Part shown: in pieces, positions 11,072 through 25,018 of the stretch
Layout of the letters: the number at the start of each line of letters is the position of its first letter
Position numbering within the stretch: the first letter of the stretch is position 1
Assembly: GCF_905475395.1 (NCBI RefSeq)
Contig: NC_058337.1
Coordinates: forward strand, 69,336,368-69,400,367
Direction of reading: 5' to 3'
DNA from: Chrysoperla carnea
Lineage: Eukaryota > Arthropoda > Insecta > Neuroptera > Chrysopidae
DNA: 64,000 nucleotides
The notes under the pieces: model-generated
What the model was told of the DNA's origin: nothing
Seen by the model: only the letters and a program-made list of their open reading frames with translations
Database searches by the model: none
Translations under genes and position numbers: made by a program

Positions 11072-14000
11072 TAATTTGCTTTTACTTTATCCTTGGTTTA
11101 CCGGTTCACTTGATATTTTTAATGAATATAATAATAAATCAAACGCAGAGTAATCGTTTAATATGACCTAGAAAGTTTGGGAGCGATAAGCGGAGAGTTC
11201 ATAGCGATCTTATGTATCACTGTCTTTCAATTATGATGGTTGAGTATACTTTATTTCTTAATATACCTATTATCGATCAAACATTTAATAATGGGCATTG
11301 TTTAAATTTTCATTTTTAAACATCATTGTTTATATTTTCAAAACTTGTTCTATAGTTTGAAAGTTTGACGAAAAAATATATTAGCTTAAATTTTAATAAT
11401 TATTTATAAATTTTTAACGGTTTTTCATTGGTTTTATCTCTTTCTCTCAGTCTATTCCAAATAGTAAAAAAATTCTTTCGTTTGAAAAATAGAAAAAAGG
11501 ATTGTGGGAATTATTTACTTTACTTTAATAATATTTATTTTAAAATTCACTTGCTTTCGACAGTTTTGATTTTTGTTTCATTAATTTTGGTATCTACTTT
11601 TTATCTTATAGTTTATATATAAACCAGAATCTAGAACTTTAATACGAATCTGTTATAATAATTTCTATAAGTTCATTCTATACAACTTTCGATGAGTATA
11701 AAATAAATATGTATACAATCTAGTATTTATTTTTCATCAATCAGAATTCGCTTTTGCCAGTAGCCTTACATTATTTATTAATGTATGCTGAAACAAAGAA
11801 TGATTTCTGTTAAAAAATAACTACTGGGTTTATATAATTTTATATGTTAAATATTCACAGTAAATTATTCTGTTAATATAATTAAATTTAATTAGATAAA
11901 ACTATAATATACAATAAACGAAAGTATACACTCAATGCTTTTCAAAATTTATTTCATATATATTTATATTATATTTTTTTTTAATATAAAAAAAAATTAT
12001 TTTTAAGGTGATTTTTACCTTTGTGAAAAATCATGTTTAGCACCATCATTTCGTTGCATTCGAATATTTTTTTAAATACATTTTTTTTGGGTGTTATATA
12101 GGTTTTATTAATTATTTTTATTTTATTAATTAAAATTAATATTTAATTTATAATATATTAAACATTTAACAGACATTTAAAATATACAATATACATTTAT
12201 AATTGAAACACGTAAATAATTTATTATTATTTTAGAAATATTTTTCGTAAACTACCTTTTTCAAATCATTGTGCATAAAGTTGAGGCCACATATATGACA
12301 AACATTGCATACAAGGAAAATAGAAAAGTATCAAATAAGGACATACAAATGCACTATATACCTACCTATTTGATATTTTCCTATGTTCGTTGTTCGGTGT
12401 CCCTTTGTACAATATTTATCATAATATATGTAGCCACAGCCCAAGAATAGAAAAATTAAAATTATTTAAAATACGAATAAATATTTTTAATATGAAAACG
12501 TATTTATAAAATTTAATTACTAGTTGTAATGTATGGATGAAGTTCGAAATACTTTTGTGCAATTTGTAGGCAAAAGATACTGGAGACTTTTTGAAGAAGA
12601 ATGCGTGAAAAATGTCGCATGCTTCCTCATATAGTTAACGCGAATTCATGTTATAGATGAACAATTAATTGAATAAATAAATTGATTGTAAAACACCACA
12701 AAAATTGAGACATTAGGTCTGAATTGATTCAACCTAGTGTTGGCTAAATACTCTAAAGTATTCATATTATTAAGAAAATAGAATACTTCGAGTCTTTCAT
12801 TATTCATCCATTGTGATTGTAATAAATCCTTTGATATTCTACGTATAAAACAAAAATGAAAAATGCGAAAATGAGGAGAGATAATAGCAGATGTTAAGAC
12901 TGTAAGGTACTTTTGTCTTTTTTTAGACATTTTTTAAGGAGATGTAACTTTCAAAACTAATAACTTTTGAAATAAATAAAATTTCTAACGTTACAAATTA
13001 GGCGTAAAACTCCAGATTACATCGGGCGTTGTCGCCATGACTAGCGCAAACCCTGGTCATTTAAATACAATACTTGTTTTACTTTAAAAAAAATATAAGT
13101 GTTGAAATACGCTTTGCGTCATCTTTTTCCTTCTTTTATGGATGATAAGTCGAGTTTGAATTTTTAAACATAAATCTTAATTTTTCATTGTATTAACGAA
13201 ATCCACACGCGAATGTGATTCACAGAATAAATAATTTTTTATTCCTATATTCGGTTAAGACAATAAAAATTAGAAGGTTTTATTAAATTTTTCATAGTTT
13301 TTCATTTCATAGTTTATACGAAGAAATTAAGGACTCATTATATACCCAAGATCTATAATAATTACATATTTGACATGTATGGATGATTTTGAATGTTTCC
13401 AGACTCTGGTTCAATTATGAGAATTAAATAAATACATTTTATGATTATAATATAAATATATATCAAATTTTAAATTTTTTTACTGATTTGTGAAATTAAG
13501 TAAATTAATAAATAGCTGGAAGACTGTTATTTTTAATTAAGATACATTATCTTATGAAACATTTTTTTCAAAACATTGAGGAATTTAACACACCAAGATT
13601 TATTTTCGTTTTGTTAGAACTGAAAACTAAGATTTTTCGTACAATTAATTAAAGCATTTACAGCTGTTTCGAAAATAAAACTTAAGTATCACAGATTTGA
13701 AATGTATGTGTGTGTGGTGTGCGTGTGTGCAAGTTCATACTCTAGGCTGCATTTTCACAGAATAGAACGACCCATTCCTTTCAGAAGATTGTTTAATCGC
13801 TACGTTCGAATTTATATTCCAATTTTTAGATAATATGGTGAAAACAAAATAGTTATTAATGATTTAATTGTTTAAAGCTTTGCAGAAAAAATCATGACTT
13901 ATAAGAGATAGATAAAAATAAATAATTGGGTCTAATATTTCATATTTATATGGTATTAAAAATAATGAGAATTATTTTGTTGGCGACATATAGATAAAGG

Positions 14001-17000
14001 TTTCAGAAATAAATTAGTTAGGATCCAAATTTCCAAGTGAAATATCTTGTAGAAGTTTCGAATTATATTATTATATTAGTTCAAACTGTAAAGTGATTTG
14101 TTATGAAATAGCTAACTTTTGCTGGGAATATTCTTACGAAAAACAAATACTTAGATAGAACTCAAAGTACAATTCGTCCTATAAATATTTGTGCATTCGA
14201 TTTTTTACCAAAATTTTTCAGTTTTTTATTTTTATTATGGGTGACTAGGAATGGAATATACTTTGGTGAATTCATAAAAGGTTTGTGAATTCATAAATCT
14301 TTCAATTTTTCCCATAGCCACATCTCCCGAATGAGGCCTCAGATCGAAATTTGGTAAAGAGCTTTTCCATTTGTCTCGATAAGATTTACTGGTACCATTT
14401 TAGGCTATCAATAACAGAACGCCCTGTATATGCATACATGTGCCATTAAACTAAATATGCTGTTAGGTCTTAGTGTAAACAATATTTACACTGAGTGTTA
14501 GTAGAAAAGGATAGTAATAAAAATAAATACTGTAATTACACTGTTCTTTTATACTTATACAGAGCCGAAAAGAACACTTTACAAATTTTCACAAATTTTG
14601 TTTAAAATTGCTTATTGTATGCGCACGCATTTCGTGGAATTTTACACAATTAAATTATTAATCACTTATTTTTTGCATTACTTCGCCGTTCCATTCTGTT
14701 TTTTTCGAACAATATGATATCTAGCGTATAAACTTTATTCACAACTTAAAATCAGAGAATGAGTTAAAATTTTTAAGTCGACTAATCAAAATAATTAATT
14801 TGATTTTAATATATTAAAATTTGGCGTAGTGTCGGATTTCCTTAAATATATAAAGTTAAAATGTTCCCCCAGTTAACATTGAATTAGAATATTTTAGTTA
14901 TTGCTTTAGAATTATGAATAAAATTCTAGATTTTTTTTAAATATTTACATTATTTTTCAACACAAACACCAGATCCAACACTACTAAATTTTCATTTCGA
15001 ATTAGAATACAATTCAAAGAGAGGTCTATATTTGTGCAATCCAACTGAAAAAAAATGTAATAAAAAAGTTGACCTTTAATAAAAGTTTGATTGAAATCTT
15101 TATAGATGTCACTCACTAAATAATGTGACGATAGTGCTGCCTGTAGTGTTTAAATTTCGAAAGTATTTTGGCAAGTAGAAGTCACTATTATTGATAATTT
15201 TCTATTCTATTAAAAGTAGAAAAGTTGAAAAGTTAAAGTCAAAAATTTTCATGGAAAATTGAAAATATTTTATTTACGTTAAAAAAAGAAAAGTATACAA
15301 ATGTTTTTAAGCAGCCAAATATATAAATTTGTGTATGAAAATTGTATAAAAAATAGAGAGGCGCCAACGTGGAAAAATTTGACAGTAATTTAGAGAATTA
15401 AATTTCAGAATAAGTCAGGGCAAAACGATTTTTTTTAATGGGGTCCCCCAAGAATAGCGGAGAAAATCATTTTTATATAAAATAAATAATTTTATAGATA
15501 CCAATAAGGTTCCAAGTTCCAACAATGATGGTATATTTGTACAAATACAATTTTTAATTTGATTCTGTTTACCTGATTCTTATCAGAAATTGTATTTTAA
15601 GAACAAAAGCTTCGTAGAATCCTGGAAGTTAACTGCCAGTGGTTCAGTTTTTTTAATTTGTGCCGCTGAATGTATTTCGAAAATAAAGTATTTTTGGTTT
15701 AAGTTGATCAGACTTTTTTTATTCAAAATTAAATTGTTTAAATTGGCGAACACCCTGTATACACAGTTCTATGAAAATATAATATTTGATTGACAGACTT
15801 GATATATAATCTTATATTTTGCATAGAAAAAATGCGTAACGTTTACATATCAAATAAACAGTGCTACCAACCAACAAAAAAGGGCGCACAAAAGAATTTA
15901 TTATTTTCAACTCTCTTTTTGATATTGTATTTTTTTCTGAATACATTAGAAAATATTTTTTACAATTCAAATTTAATCGTACATAAGTAGCCATTTTTTA
16001 GTAGATAGGTATATATTATTTTTGATGATTTTTTTTTTTTCATATTTTTTAAATATTTATTTAGATAAAAGTGTTGTAGTTGTGTATGTAGTTTTTCTTT
16101 TAGAAATTTAAGGCAACAATAGTTTAATAAATGTTTTATTTTATTTTTTTTTTAATTGTAAAAAATATGAATGTATTTGGACTTTCTTTTACAAATTTTT
16201 CTATTTATTCTTCAATTTCAATATGTTACAAAATGTTTTCCATGAATAATTTTTAGTATACATTAATGTTCAAACTTTATTTCATTAAATATTTTGTTAC
16301 TTTTTAAGTAATTTTATCTACAATAAGTTATTGTTAATGTTTAAATTTTTTCAAAATTTTTAATATTTTATACGACAAAAAATAAAATTGATATTTCGGA
16401 AGTATAAAATTACTAATTAGTTTTATTATTATTTTCTAGAAACTTAAATACATAAAATAGATTAATTCAATTCACTGAGTTTGAAATCAAATACTCAAAC
16501 AAATATTAAAAGTTGAGAATGGAAGAAACATTAGAAACAAAAATGTCTACTTTTTAATGTTTTGTGTCTCTGTTTGTTTAAATGCAATCATGTTGCAGCC
16601 TATAACCGCACTAAAAAATTTTAAATACTTAAATTTCCTCTTGAAAATTTTCCACTATAATGTTTCTTATTGTGTCGTATATGCATATAGGAATTTCTAT
16701 TACGCAGATCCGAACTTGATGCTTAAATTAAACAATTTATGTATGCGATATCATTAAAATTTTTTTTCTCATTGTATATCATGTCATTTTTTGTGATATA
16801 CTATTCCATGCATATGGCAACCGCAGCTCCGTAGACAGGGCTTATACGGTAAATATAATTTTTCGATGAATTGACTGCATAGACCGACCAGGTTAGGATC
16901 ATCGATGGCATTGTTTGTGTTTGCTATGAAACTTTTAACTATAGCAGTTGATTTAAATTTGTTTACCCAACGACGAAAAGTTGAAACTCGGATAAACTAG

Positions 17001-20000
17001 AAAAGATGTACCTTACCCATAAAATTTGAAAATAATTAATACACGCAAAGCAGCTCGAACTAAATTCGTTAAAAAAATCTGTCCATATGCGATTTATTAA
17101 TCAAGTACTTTAAGTTTAGTATTGACATAAATGGCGCTCATATTAAACAAAAAAACATTTTTTATCGCTTTTTTCGAAGTAGACGCGAATAAAAATTATC
17201 GAAGTTAGGCTAGAAATGTTTTTTGGTGGAATTACATATTCTTCAACTATCTACTTAGCAGCTCGAACTTATTTCGTTAAAAAAATTTGCACGTGATAAC
17301 TACATCGTGCTACCGAAAAACTGTGTTGGCCATTTGGATGTTACAAAAATGCGATGAAATATTCTTTTAATTAATAGATAAAATTTAATTATATCTCATA
17401 CACGACTTGTTTAACTTAAGTCTGAAGTTTAGACACTCTTAATACAAAACACTTTATAGTTGAATATGCAAGAACATACTTGCGTTCCTTAATTAATGGC
17501 AGTTATGCTGACGTCATTGTTAATAATTCATTCAAAGCAAGTCAGTAAAATTTCGGAAAGCAAGCCATAAGAGACACCGCTAAGGGAATCCGTAAATATT
17601 TCAATGTATAAATATGATATGATCTCATTTAAACAAACAATAAAGACAAACACTCATGATTTTTTAGTTTAATTTCATAAATTTTTATTATCTAAAAAAT
17701 AAATAAAAACTATCTGTCATAATTTAAAAAAATACATTTTTTGTTAATGTTTCCAATAATCATAACTTATTTCATTATTTTGTGAAAATCATTTTCTTTG
17801 CATTAACAATTTATTAAATATTATACAAACTTTGTAATCTGTTTCTAAAAAGACAATATTTTGGACATTTTCGATTATAAAATTTTCATATTAACATTTT
17901 CATTTTTGTTTTCATATTGCTAAATACTTTGGCTAAATACAATATTTAAAAAGTATTTCATTTTCCTTTAACATGATAGTTAATTTGCTAGTAAATTTTT
18001 TTCTAATCAAATGGTTCTTTTTCATTCATAGTGAGACTAAAATATGATTTTATTTCTTAATGATTATTTACAGTTTTCAACATTTTATTTACAAATTATC
18101 ATGATATGATGAGATGAATTTAAAAAAAATATATTTCGTATTTAAATAATTTTTTCAAAAATTCATGTATTTTTTATGCTTTTTTAAAGGTTTCTGTGAA
18201 TAAACGAAAAAGAATAATATTTTCTACGGTTATGCAACTTAAAATACATCATTGTAATGTAATTGCTATCTTGAATATAAACTTGCTGACATATAGTTTA
18301 ATCACACATGCTTTTAGCCAGAAGCTTGAAGCTTGATTAACAAGAAGTAAATACGATGACGTTGAAGTAACGATGCTTTAATTTAGTTTTAACTCAACCC
18401 AATCATAAATTTCTTAAAAAGCCAAAAATTTTAATAGATAGGTATTTCTAGGATGAGTGCTAGAACGAAAATAACTGTCATTTTGTAACTGTCTGTATGG
18501 ATGTTGAAAAAGATAGATTTATCTTTGAAGTTCTACAAATTAGCATGTCTATGGGTCTAATTTCTTATGCCGCAAAAATTTCTTTTAAAATATCCGTGTC
18601 TGTCATGTTTTAACGTTATTAAATACGATAGTCAGTCATGTGGACTGTTGACGGAAGTGATAAATCCACCCTAGAAGTAAGTATCCTTAATGTGGATACT
18701 TCGAACTGATTGGAAATAAGCACAGTTAAAGTTAAAAATAAAATTTACTTCCATATGATTTTGAAAAATTGTCTCTAGTACAGTTTTCAAAACTCTAGAC
18801 AGAACGTATGTTTAAAATAGACTGAGGATTTATACCTATGTAAAACCCAAACCTTGCGAAATATTGAGTTTATTATGAATATATTTTTATCAAAAAGAAA
18901 GACACTTTAAAGGATTTATAAATAATGAATTTCAATACATTGCTGTATAAAAAGTTGCAAAAAATAACGTAGATACTTTTGGACTTAAATTTAAACAAAA
19001 AATAACTAGAAAATATGTTTTAAAAATGTCAAAATGATGATGTTCAATTCGATTTGTATCTAAAAATTTTCATTAAACGTTACTAAAAGAATAATATTTC
19101 ATTTTTTATAACTTTTCTTATAATTTAATTGATCTCTAAATACTTCTTAAAATTTTCTAGTTTCTATAGAATGTTGAACTATTAAAATTTTTCATTAACG
19201 ATACTGATTCTTGCTGAGTTTTAGAACTATTAAAATATTTTTTCTTTGTATATTTTTATTTCGTTAGAAAAAGCAATTTTTTCAATTAATTATATTTATT
19301 TAATTTTTTTTTACAATGTTAATACAATTTTGTAAATTATGTTACAGTATATGTATAAATATTCTTCTAAATAATTTTATTAGAATTCAAATAACTATTA
19401 ATTTAATATGAATTCATTAATTATATTATATAATACATTATAAATTATTATTTAATTATATTATTACCTACACTGTACAAATTTAATTTTATATTTATAT
19501 ATATATAAGTTTCTATATGTATATATTTATTATATATAAATTATATATATTATACATAATATTTATATATAATTAAAATAATTTGTATATTATTCGTATA
19601 ATATATTATATATTTTGTATATATTTATTTTAATTTGAAATTATTTTTTGATATTATTTAATTTAGAATATTAACATGAAAACCCTACTTTTAGGAACTT
19701 TTAAATGAGAATGGACTTTTTGAATAATTTTAAATAATTATAAAAAAAACCCTTCATGTATTACACAAATATTTGGTCGCCTATACAATGGTATCCTAGG
19801 ATGAATGATTTTATATAATCCAATACCCAATTGGATTTTCTCTGAATCATCGTTCAGTTGTTGTTACAGAATCCACTTCATACTTTATGAAAATGTCTAC
19901 TATAGCGTTTCCAAATTTAGTTTTTCGAATTTACTTACTAACTAAACACAAAACTCTGTAAATTTTATCATTTTACTATTTTATTTTAATGCTTAAAAGA

Positions 20001-20129
20001 TGAAGTTAATCGACAAAAGTGTTATCCTGCAAGTGACCCTACATCTGCTGCTTTGTCATGTCTATTTTTTTTTTAAATTTTCGATCATTTTAAAATAAAT
20101 TTTTCTAGACTATGCTGTGCAGACACTAT
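11072..20129. other. 9-kb AT-rich intergenic region without recognised genes
   Basis: No ORF here resembles a known family; all track the base composition. Minor items: a GT-rich run at about 13700-13728; a loose palindromic segment at about 12283-12445, whose ends carry GGCCACATATATGA and its rough reverse complement; and a direct repeat of CAGCTCGAACT near 17050 and 17270. The part from about 19300 to 19660 is nearly pure A/T with many TATATA runs. Confidence 0.5.
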
Positions 20130-20445
20130 TATCGGTTAATGATTGAGCCCAATCATTGGCCTAGAACTGGCTGATGTTTATTTGATAAGCCGATCCTTGT
20201 ATGCCATGCTTGGCAAGGCGTTATCCTTGAATCATCAGCCAGTTCTAGGCCAATGATGAGGATCAATCATTGATCGGTAATAGGTTAATCATCAAATCAA
20301 ATGTTTGGCCTATAGTCGATTGACATACTTAGCAAACGATCGGCCGATCCTTGTTTGCCATGCTTGGCAAAGTGTTATCATTCAATCATCAGGCATTCCT
20401 AGGCCACTGATTGGGATCAATTATTGGCCGATGATTGAACACTGA
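20130..20445. repeat. Duplicated foldback: a 150-bp hairpin plus a diverged second copy
   Basis: Positions 20152-20175 and 20234-20257 are perfect 24-bp inverted repeats. Pairing continues outwards with mismatches to about 20130 and 20279, giving 46-bp arms around a 58-bp loop. The loop itself contains a small palindrome (CCTTG...TGCCA...TGGCAAGG). From about 20281 to 20445 a second, more diverged version follows; it keeps the loop block (GCCGATCCTTGT, GCCATGCTTGGCAA) and the right arm. The unit is much less AT-rich than its surroundings. It may be a MITE or a structured non-coding RNA; nothing decides between them here. Confidence 0.8.
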
Positions 20446-20924
20446 TGAATTCCAATTTTATACCAAATCTATTTAATTGTGGTTAATTTTCGGGGAAAAA
20501 TAATTCGTTTTAAATCATGTAAATTCTAAACAACGAAAAATAAATTCGAAATATTTTCGAAAACTGATACAAATTGCGACCGAAAGACCGTCATAAAGGT
20601 ATTTGTTCTTAAAACTTTTATAATTTATTAAAAATAACGCAAACATTGATGCAAATACTGTCTATATACGGTAGTTCAACAGTTAACTCCAATAATTGCT
20701 TATTTTTTACATGAAAATCTCAAAGTCAAATTAGAATACCCTTGAGTAGTAGTATGCAGATTTAAAGATTAATATTTGCACTTTCAGTTATTTTTTCAAT
20801 TTTTATTGCTTGGAGCATTTTACATGTTTTTAATTAAAAAAATTATTTTCATTTATTTTAGTGAACAAGTAATAAGACAAGTTAGATTAGTATTTTATGT
20901 GAACTGTTACATAAAATTATCACT

Positions 20925-21155
20925 CTCGTTCCGATTTTGAGGATCATACAATTTTTTTGTTGTCCCGGGGCTAGAACCCTAAACTCGGACTTGAAACATA
21001 GCTAGAAATATTCTCCATTAAATTACCCTTCAAACAAAACCAAAAAAATAAAATAAAAATCGGTTCATCCGTTTAGGCGATACGATGCCACAGACAGGCA
21101 CACACACATAGCGGTCAAACTTATAATGCCACTTTTTTGGTTCGGGAGTTAAAAA
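20925..21155 (+). repeat. Dispersed repeat family 2, copy 1
   Basis: Contains the blocks AACTCGGACTTGAAACATAG, CGGTTCATCCGTTTAGGCGA, GATGCCACAGACAGGCACAC and TTTGGTTCGGGAGTTAAAAA. The same ordered blocks occur at about 34945-35060, 47870-48140 (reverse), 55440-55615 and 61309-61725. The last block looks like the 3' end of a retroposon tail, but no coding part remains, so the class is open. Confidence 0.7.
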
Positions 21156-24100
21156 GAATTTAAATTAAGATGTGTAATAGAAATAGTTTAGGATATAAAA
21201 CAAGAAAGAAGACACACACTAAAAAAATAAGTAAAATTACATCGTGACCCATAGTTAATAATCTAAAGATATTTATTATCTTCTATTATTTAAAATTAAT
21301 ATAAGTTATTATGGCAATTATTATGTCCAGAAGAACAGAATTTGTGCATTTATACCATTAATCGCAACATGCTTTGTTTATTTTTCAAAATAATTTAAAT
21401 TTTTGACACCAGATAATTTAAATGAAAACATAAACATGATTCTAAAATTTGAGCCCGATTCGTCCAAATGGGGAATCTGGACGATCTGGAGCTGGAGAAT
21501 TTTTTGTATTTTGAAAAAGTCGATTTTTTTAGTCATTTTCAAAAATTTATATCTCAGTTTCTATATAAGTTAGAGACTAGCTTGAGATGACGTTCTTCTT
21601 TGTAAGCTCTTTACTTTTAAGAACAAAATTATTCATTGGCTTACACCCACGTCCCGTGTCACAGCGAGCTGATAGCTTAACCTTATTTCAGAGTAATTGT
21701 GAGTATTTTTAAAATGCTGCCATACTTATCTACAGTTTTTGAAGTAGAGGGTTGATCAGCAGTTGATATTTTTTGTTCAGATTGTAATAAAATCTTTCCT
21801 TAAGCATAAATTATATTTCAGAAAAACATCTCTAAATTATGCATTTGAGTTTTTTTAAATAAAAAAAATATAACCAAAATGATTGGATCTGCTTGAGAAT
21901 ATAATAAAGTATGAGAATAAAAGTAGGCATCATGCTTGAACATGAATATATTTTATCAATTTTCTTTACCGTGGAACTTTCGAAGTACAGTATAGATATC
22001 ACAAACATTGTCAACACAATCGTTACCACTTTTAAATATAATGACGAGCTTTAATTTCGAAAGAGATGTTAGGCGTATGTTAAAACGTGTCTTAATACAA
22101 TATTTTTGGAAAATATGCTCTATATGTGATTCTCATTTAATATATTTTAATTTAAAATATGACCGCTTTTGGCATTCATCAAAGTTTATCTATAATCGTC
22201 TATGTCGCAGATATAAGAGCATTATAATTATTTAAAAAAAAAAGAAGCTATTATTGTATAATCCAATACCATTCAAAAATATTAACATAATATTTTTTAT
22301 ATTCTTAAAAATTGGTAAAAATAGGGTTTTCTATTATAGGAATACTTTTAATATTTATAATTTTTCTTTTTTCTTTTACAAATAGTATTAATAAAAAATT
22401 GCTATTTTATTAAACATTAACAAAATCATTTTTTTTTTTGTTAAAAAAAAAAGATTTTTAATAAATTTTTAATTTTTTTTTTTATAGAAAAACACATTTG
22501 AATCAATTTTTTTTTGATAATGATTTCAAATTTGTTTATTTTTCTTTTATTTAAAAGCGTTATTTTTATCACAGTGATAGGTCAATCCCTAAAAAATTTA
22601 AGAAATATTGCTCGTAATATTGTTTTAAATTTTCTGTTCTTTATTTAACTATAACATTATAATGGGCAGAACAATATTCTAAAAGATGTAGAAAACTTGT
22701 TTTTTGGAGTAGGGGTAGGGGTTTTAATCTTAATGGATAATATTATTTCCTAATTAGTAAATATACCTACAAGAGGAGCATTTTTTAAATATTATTTTTC
22801 CCGTTTTTCGCTACTTAAAACTATGGACATATTAGTAGTTAAAACAAAAATTTAACTATGCAAATTCTAAAAATACTTACGTGTCTAAATTACGAGAAAT
22901 ATTTTTTGAATATAATTTTCTTTTTGGCGTTTTTTTTTTGTCATTTGTTTTTCACAATTTATGTTTGAGTAATGATGACTCAATAATCATACTCAATTTT
23001 TTGGTAACTCATATAAATGTTATTTAACATTTGGCTCTACTGTTAAATAACATTTGTTGATTTTTCAAACAGAAAATAAATGCTGATTTCTACATAATTA
23101 AAATACATATAAATACGTAAATAATGCGAATTTCTTTAGTGAAATTTTGAAATTATTTGAAATTGAAATTTTAACAACGAGGGTTTTAATGTTATTAATC
23201 GTCTTGTGAATATAAGGTATTTATTTCTCAGAAATGTAATACAAATATTTTGTATTTGTGAGCTTACTTTTGGAAACATAGTTTCCTTTTTATATATATT
23301 TGAAAAATAGTAATTCAAATAATATAATAATCTGTTTTCGAAATTTTCGTAAAGTAATGATTCAGTAAATTTTATGTTTGGCAGTTATACTTTAGAACTA
23401 TTTCTATTTCAAACGTAAATGCTCTATTTTCCATTCTGCAACCTTCATTTCACTAAAGAAATTCTACTTGAGTGAAATATATTTGAATAAAAATAATATT
23501 TTCGTAAATTTTTACTCCAATTGGTTCTCGATTTGGAGAGCAACAATACAGTTTATTACTTAACTTCAATTTTTTGGGAGAAGATAGATATAAAATGTTT
23601 TTTTCAAGGGAATTGATTAGGTACGAGTAAAAAATTTGTATTTGTTTCAAAATTAAAAAATTGGTGTCCTGAAAAATGAATATTGTCTGTATATAAGTAT
23701 AAACATTATTTCTAAATGATTCTATGTACAAAGAATTTCTGTTAGGTATTATTAAAATTTTATTAATAAGAATATTGCGATTTTTTGTTGTTGTTTTTAA
23801 AAATCTAAATATTAAAGTTTTATTTAAAAATGTACACAATTCGATTGTCGATATATATAATAAATATTATTTAAACAACTTTATTGGTTCCCGATTAATA
23901 TAATTTATAATAAAAATTTTTGTCTTATGTATTATAGAAAAAGATAAGCGATTATTTCTATGTACAAATTTTTACTCCGATTTTAAGGAAGCAATTTAGT
24001 TAAATATTCAATTAGTTTTTATTTTTATTTAGTCATTATGTGTGTTGCTAAAGCCATCGAAATATATGTTTTTAAAGAACATTAAAGCACATTTAAAAGT

Positions 24101-25018
24101 TGAAATTAATATTGGATTTCTAAAGGGATACAAAGTTTTAAATTCATTTTCATCTTGAAAACTATTAAATTTCTTACAATTCGCACTGGCTTATGTATAG
24201 GAAATGCAAGAAACAATTCTGTTTTTCCTACTGTAAATTCTGTATTAGTCGATTCATGATTTGTCTTTTCTATGCGAGGTGTCATCCTTTTAATTTTTGA
24301 GGCTAAGTTTTCGAATAATATTAGTTTGAGAAGAAAAATGTGCATTTTTTCGAAAATGCCATAGTATTTTAAATTACTTTACAAAAAAGGTGATTTTTAT
24401 CCGCAAAGAGCTCTTTTCAAGATAATTAAGATTATTAATACTATGTTATGAAATATTAACTCGTATATTCATTCGATTTAATAGACAATTTAGAACATTA
24501 GAAAAATTCAAGAAAAATTTTAAACGGGAGTGAAAGGCAGTTTTGGCGTCAGAAGTCATTTAATTGGAAAAGTTTTAACATTTCCTCGAATAAAGAGATC
24601 GAATATAAAGACGTTTCTCCATTATAAAATTTCTTGAAAATCCTACGCACTGGAACTTTTTTAGGATCTAATTTTGATTCTCCGTGTTTTATTCTTCAAA
24701 TTTTTGATCCTTCAAATTTGTCATATGTTGATTTGAAGACGAACTTCGCTTCTGAACAATTTAATTAGACAACATTTAAAAGAACAAAAAGTATGAAAAA
24801 ACGGAATTTAAATTTTTAAATGCCAGACATATGTCAATTTTTCTTTTAATTAATTTCGAAAATAAACTTTGATACCCTTTAGTTGTTGTATTAGATAACA
24901 AAAAACATTGTTCACATCCATTTTAATTTCGATATAATGTACTTGGTGCTCCACGATATTGCGCCATTTGTATACGACGCGTTACACATACATTGTAGCA
25001 ACACACATAAGCTAAACA
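21156..25018. other. Intergenic region downstream of the receptor gene
   Basis: AT-rich with no recognised gene. Openings at 21832-22029, 22008-22235, 23453-23839 (128 codons, Ile/Asn/Lys/Phe-rich) and 24106-24345 look like base-composition artefacts. A clean hairpin lies at 23015-23055: perfect 15-bp arms (AAATGTTATTTAACA) around an 11-nt loop. The receptor 3' UTR should occupy the right-hand part, but I could not place its poly(A) site. Confidence 0.4.

Noticed and set aside
23453..23839. 128-codon minus-strand ORF
   Set aside because: Ile/Asn/Lys/Phe-dominated composition follows the local AT content; no motif, splice site or promoter.
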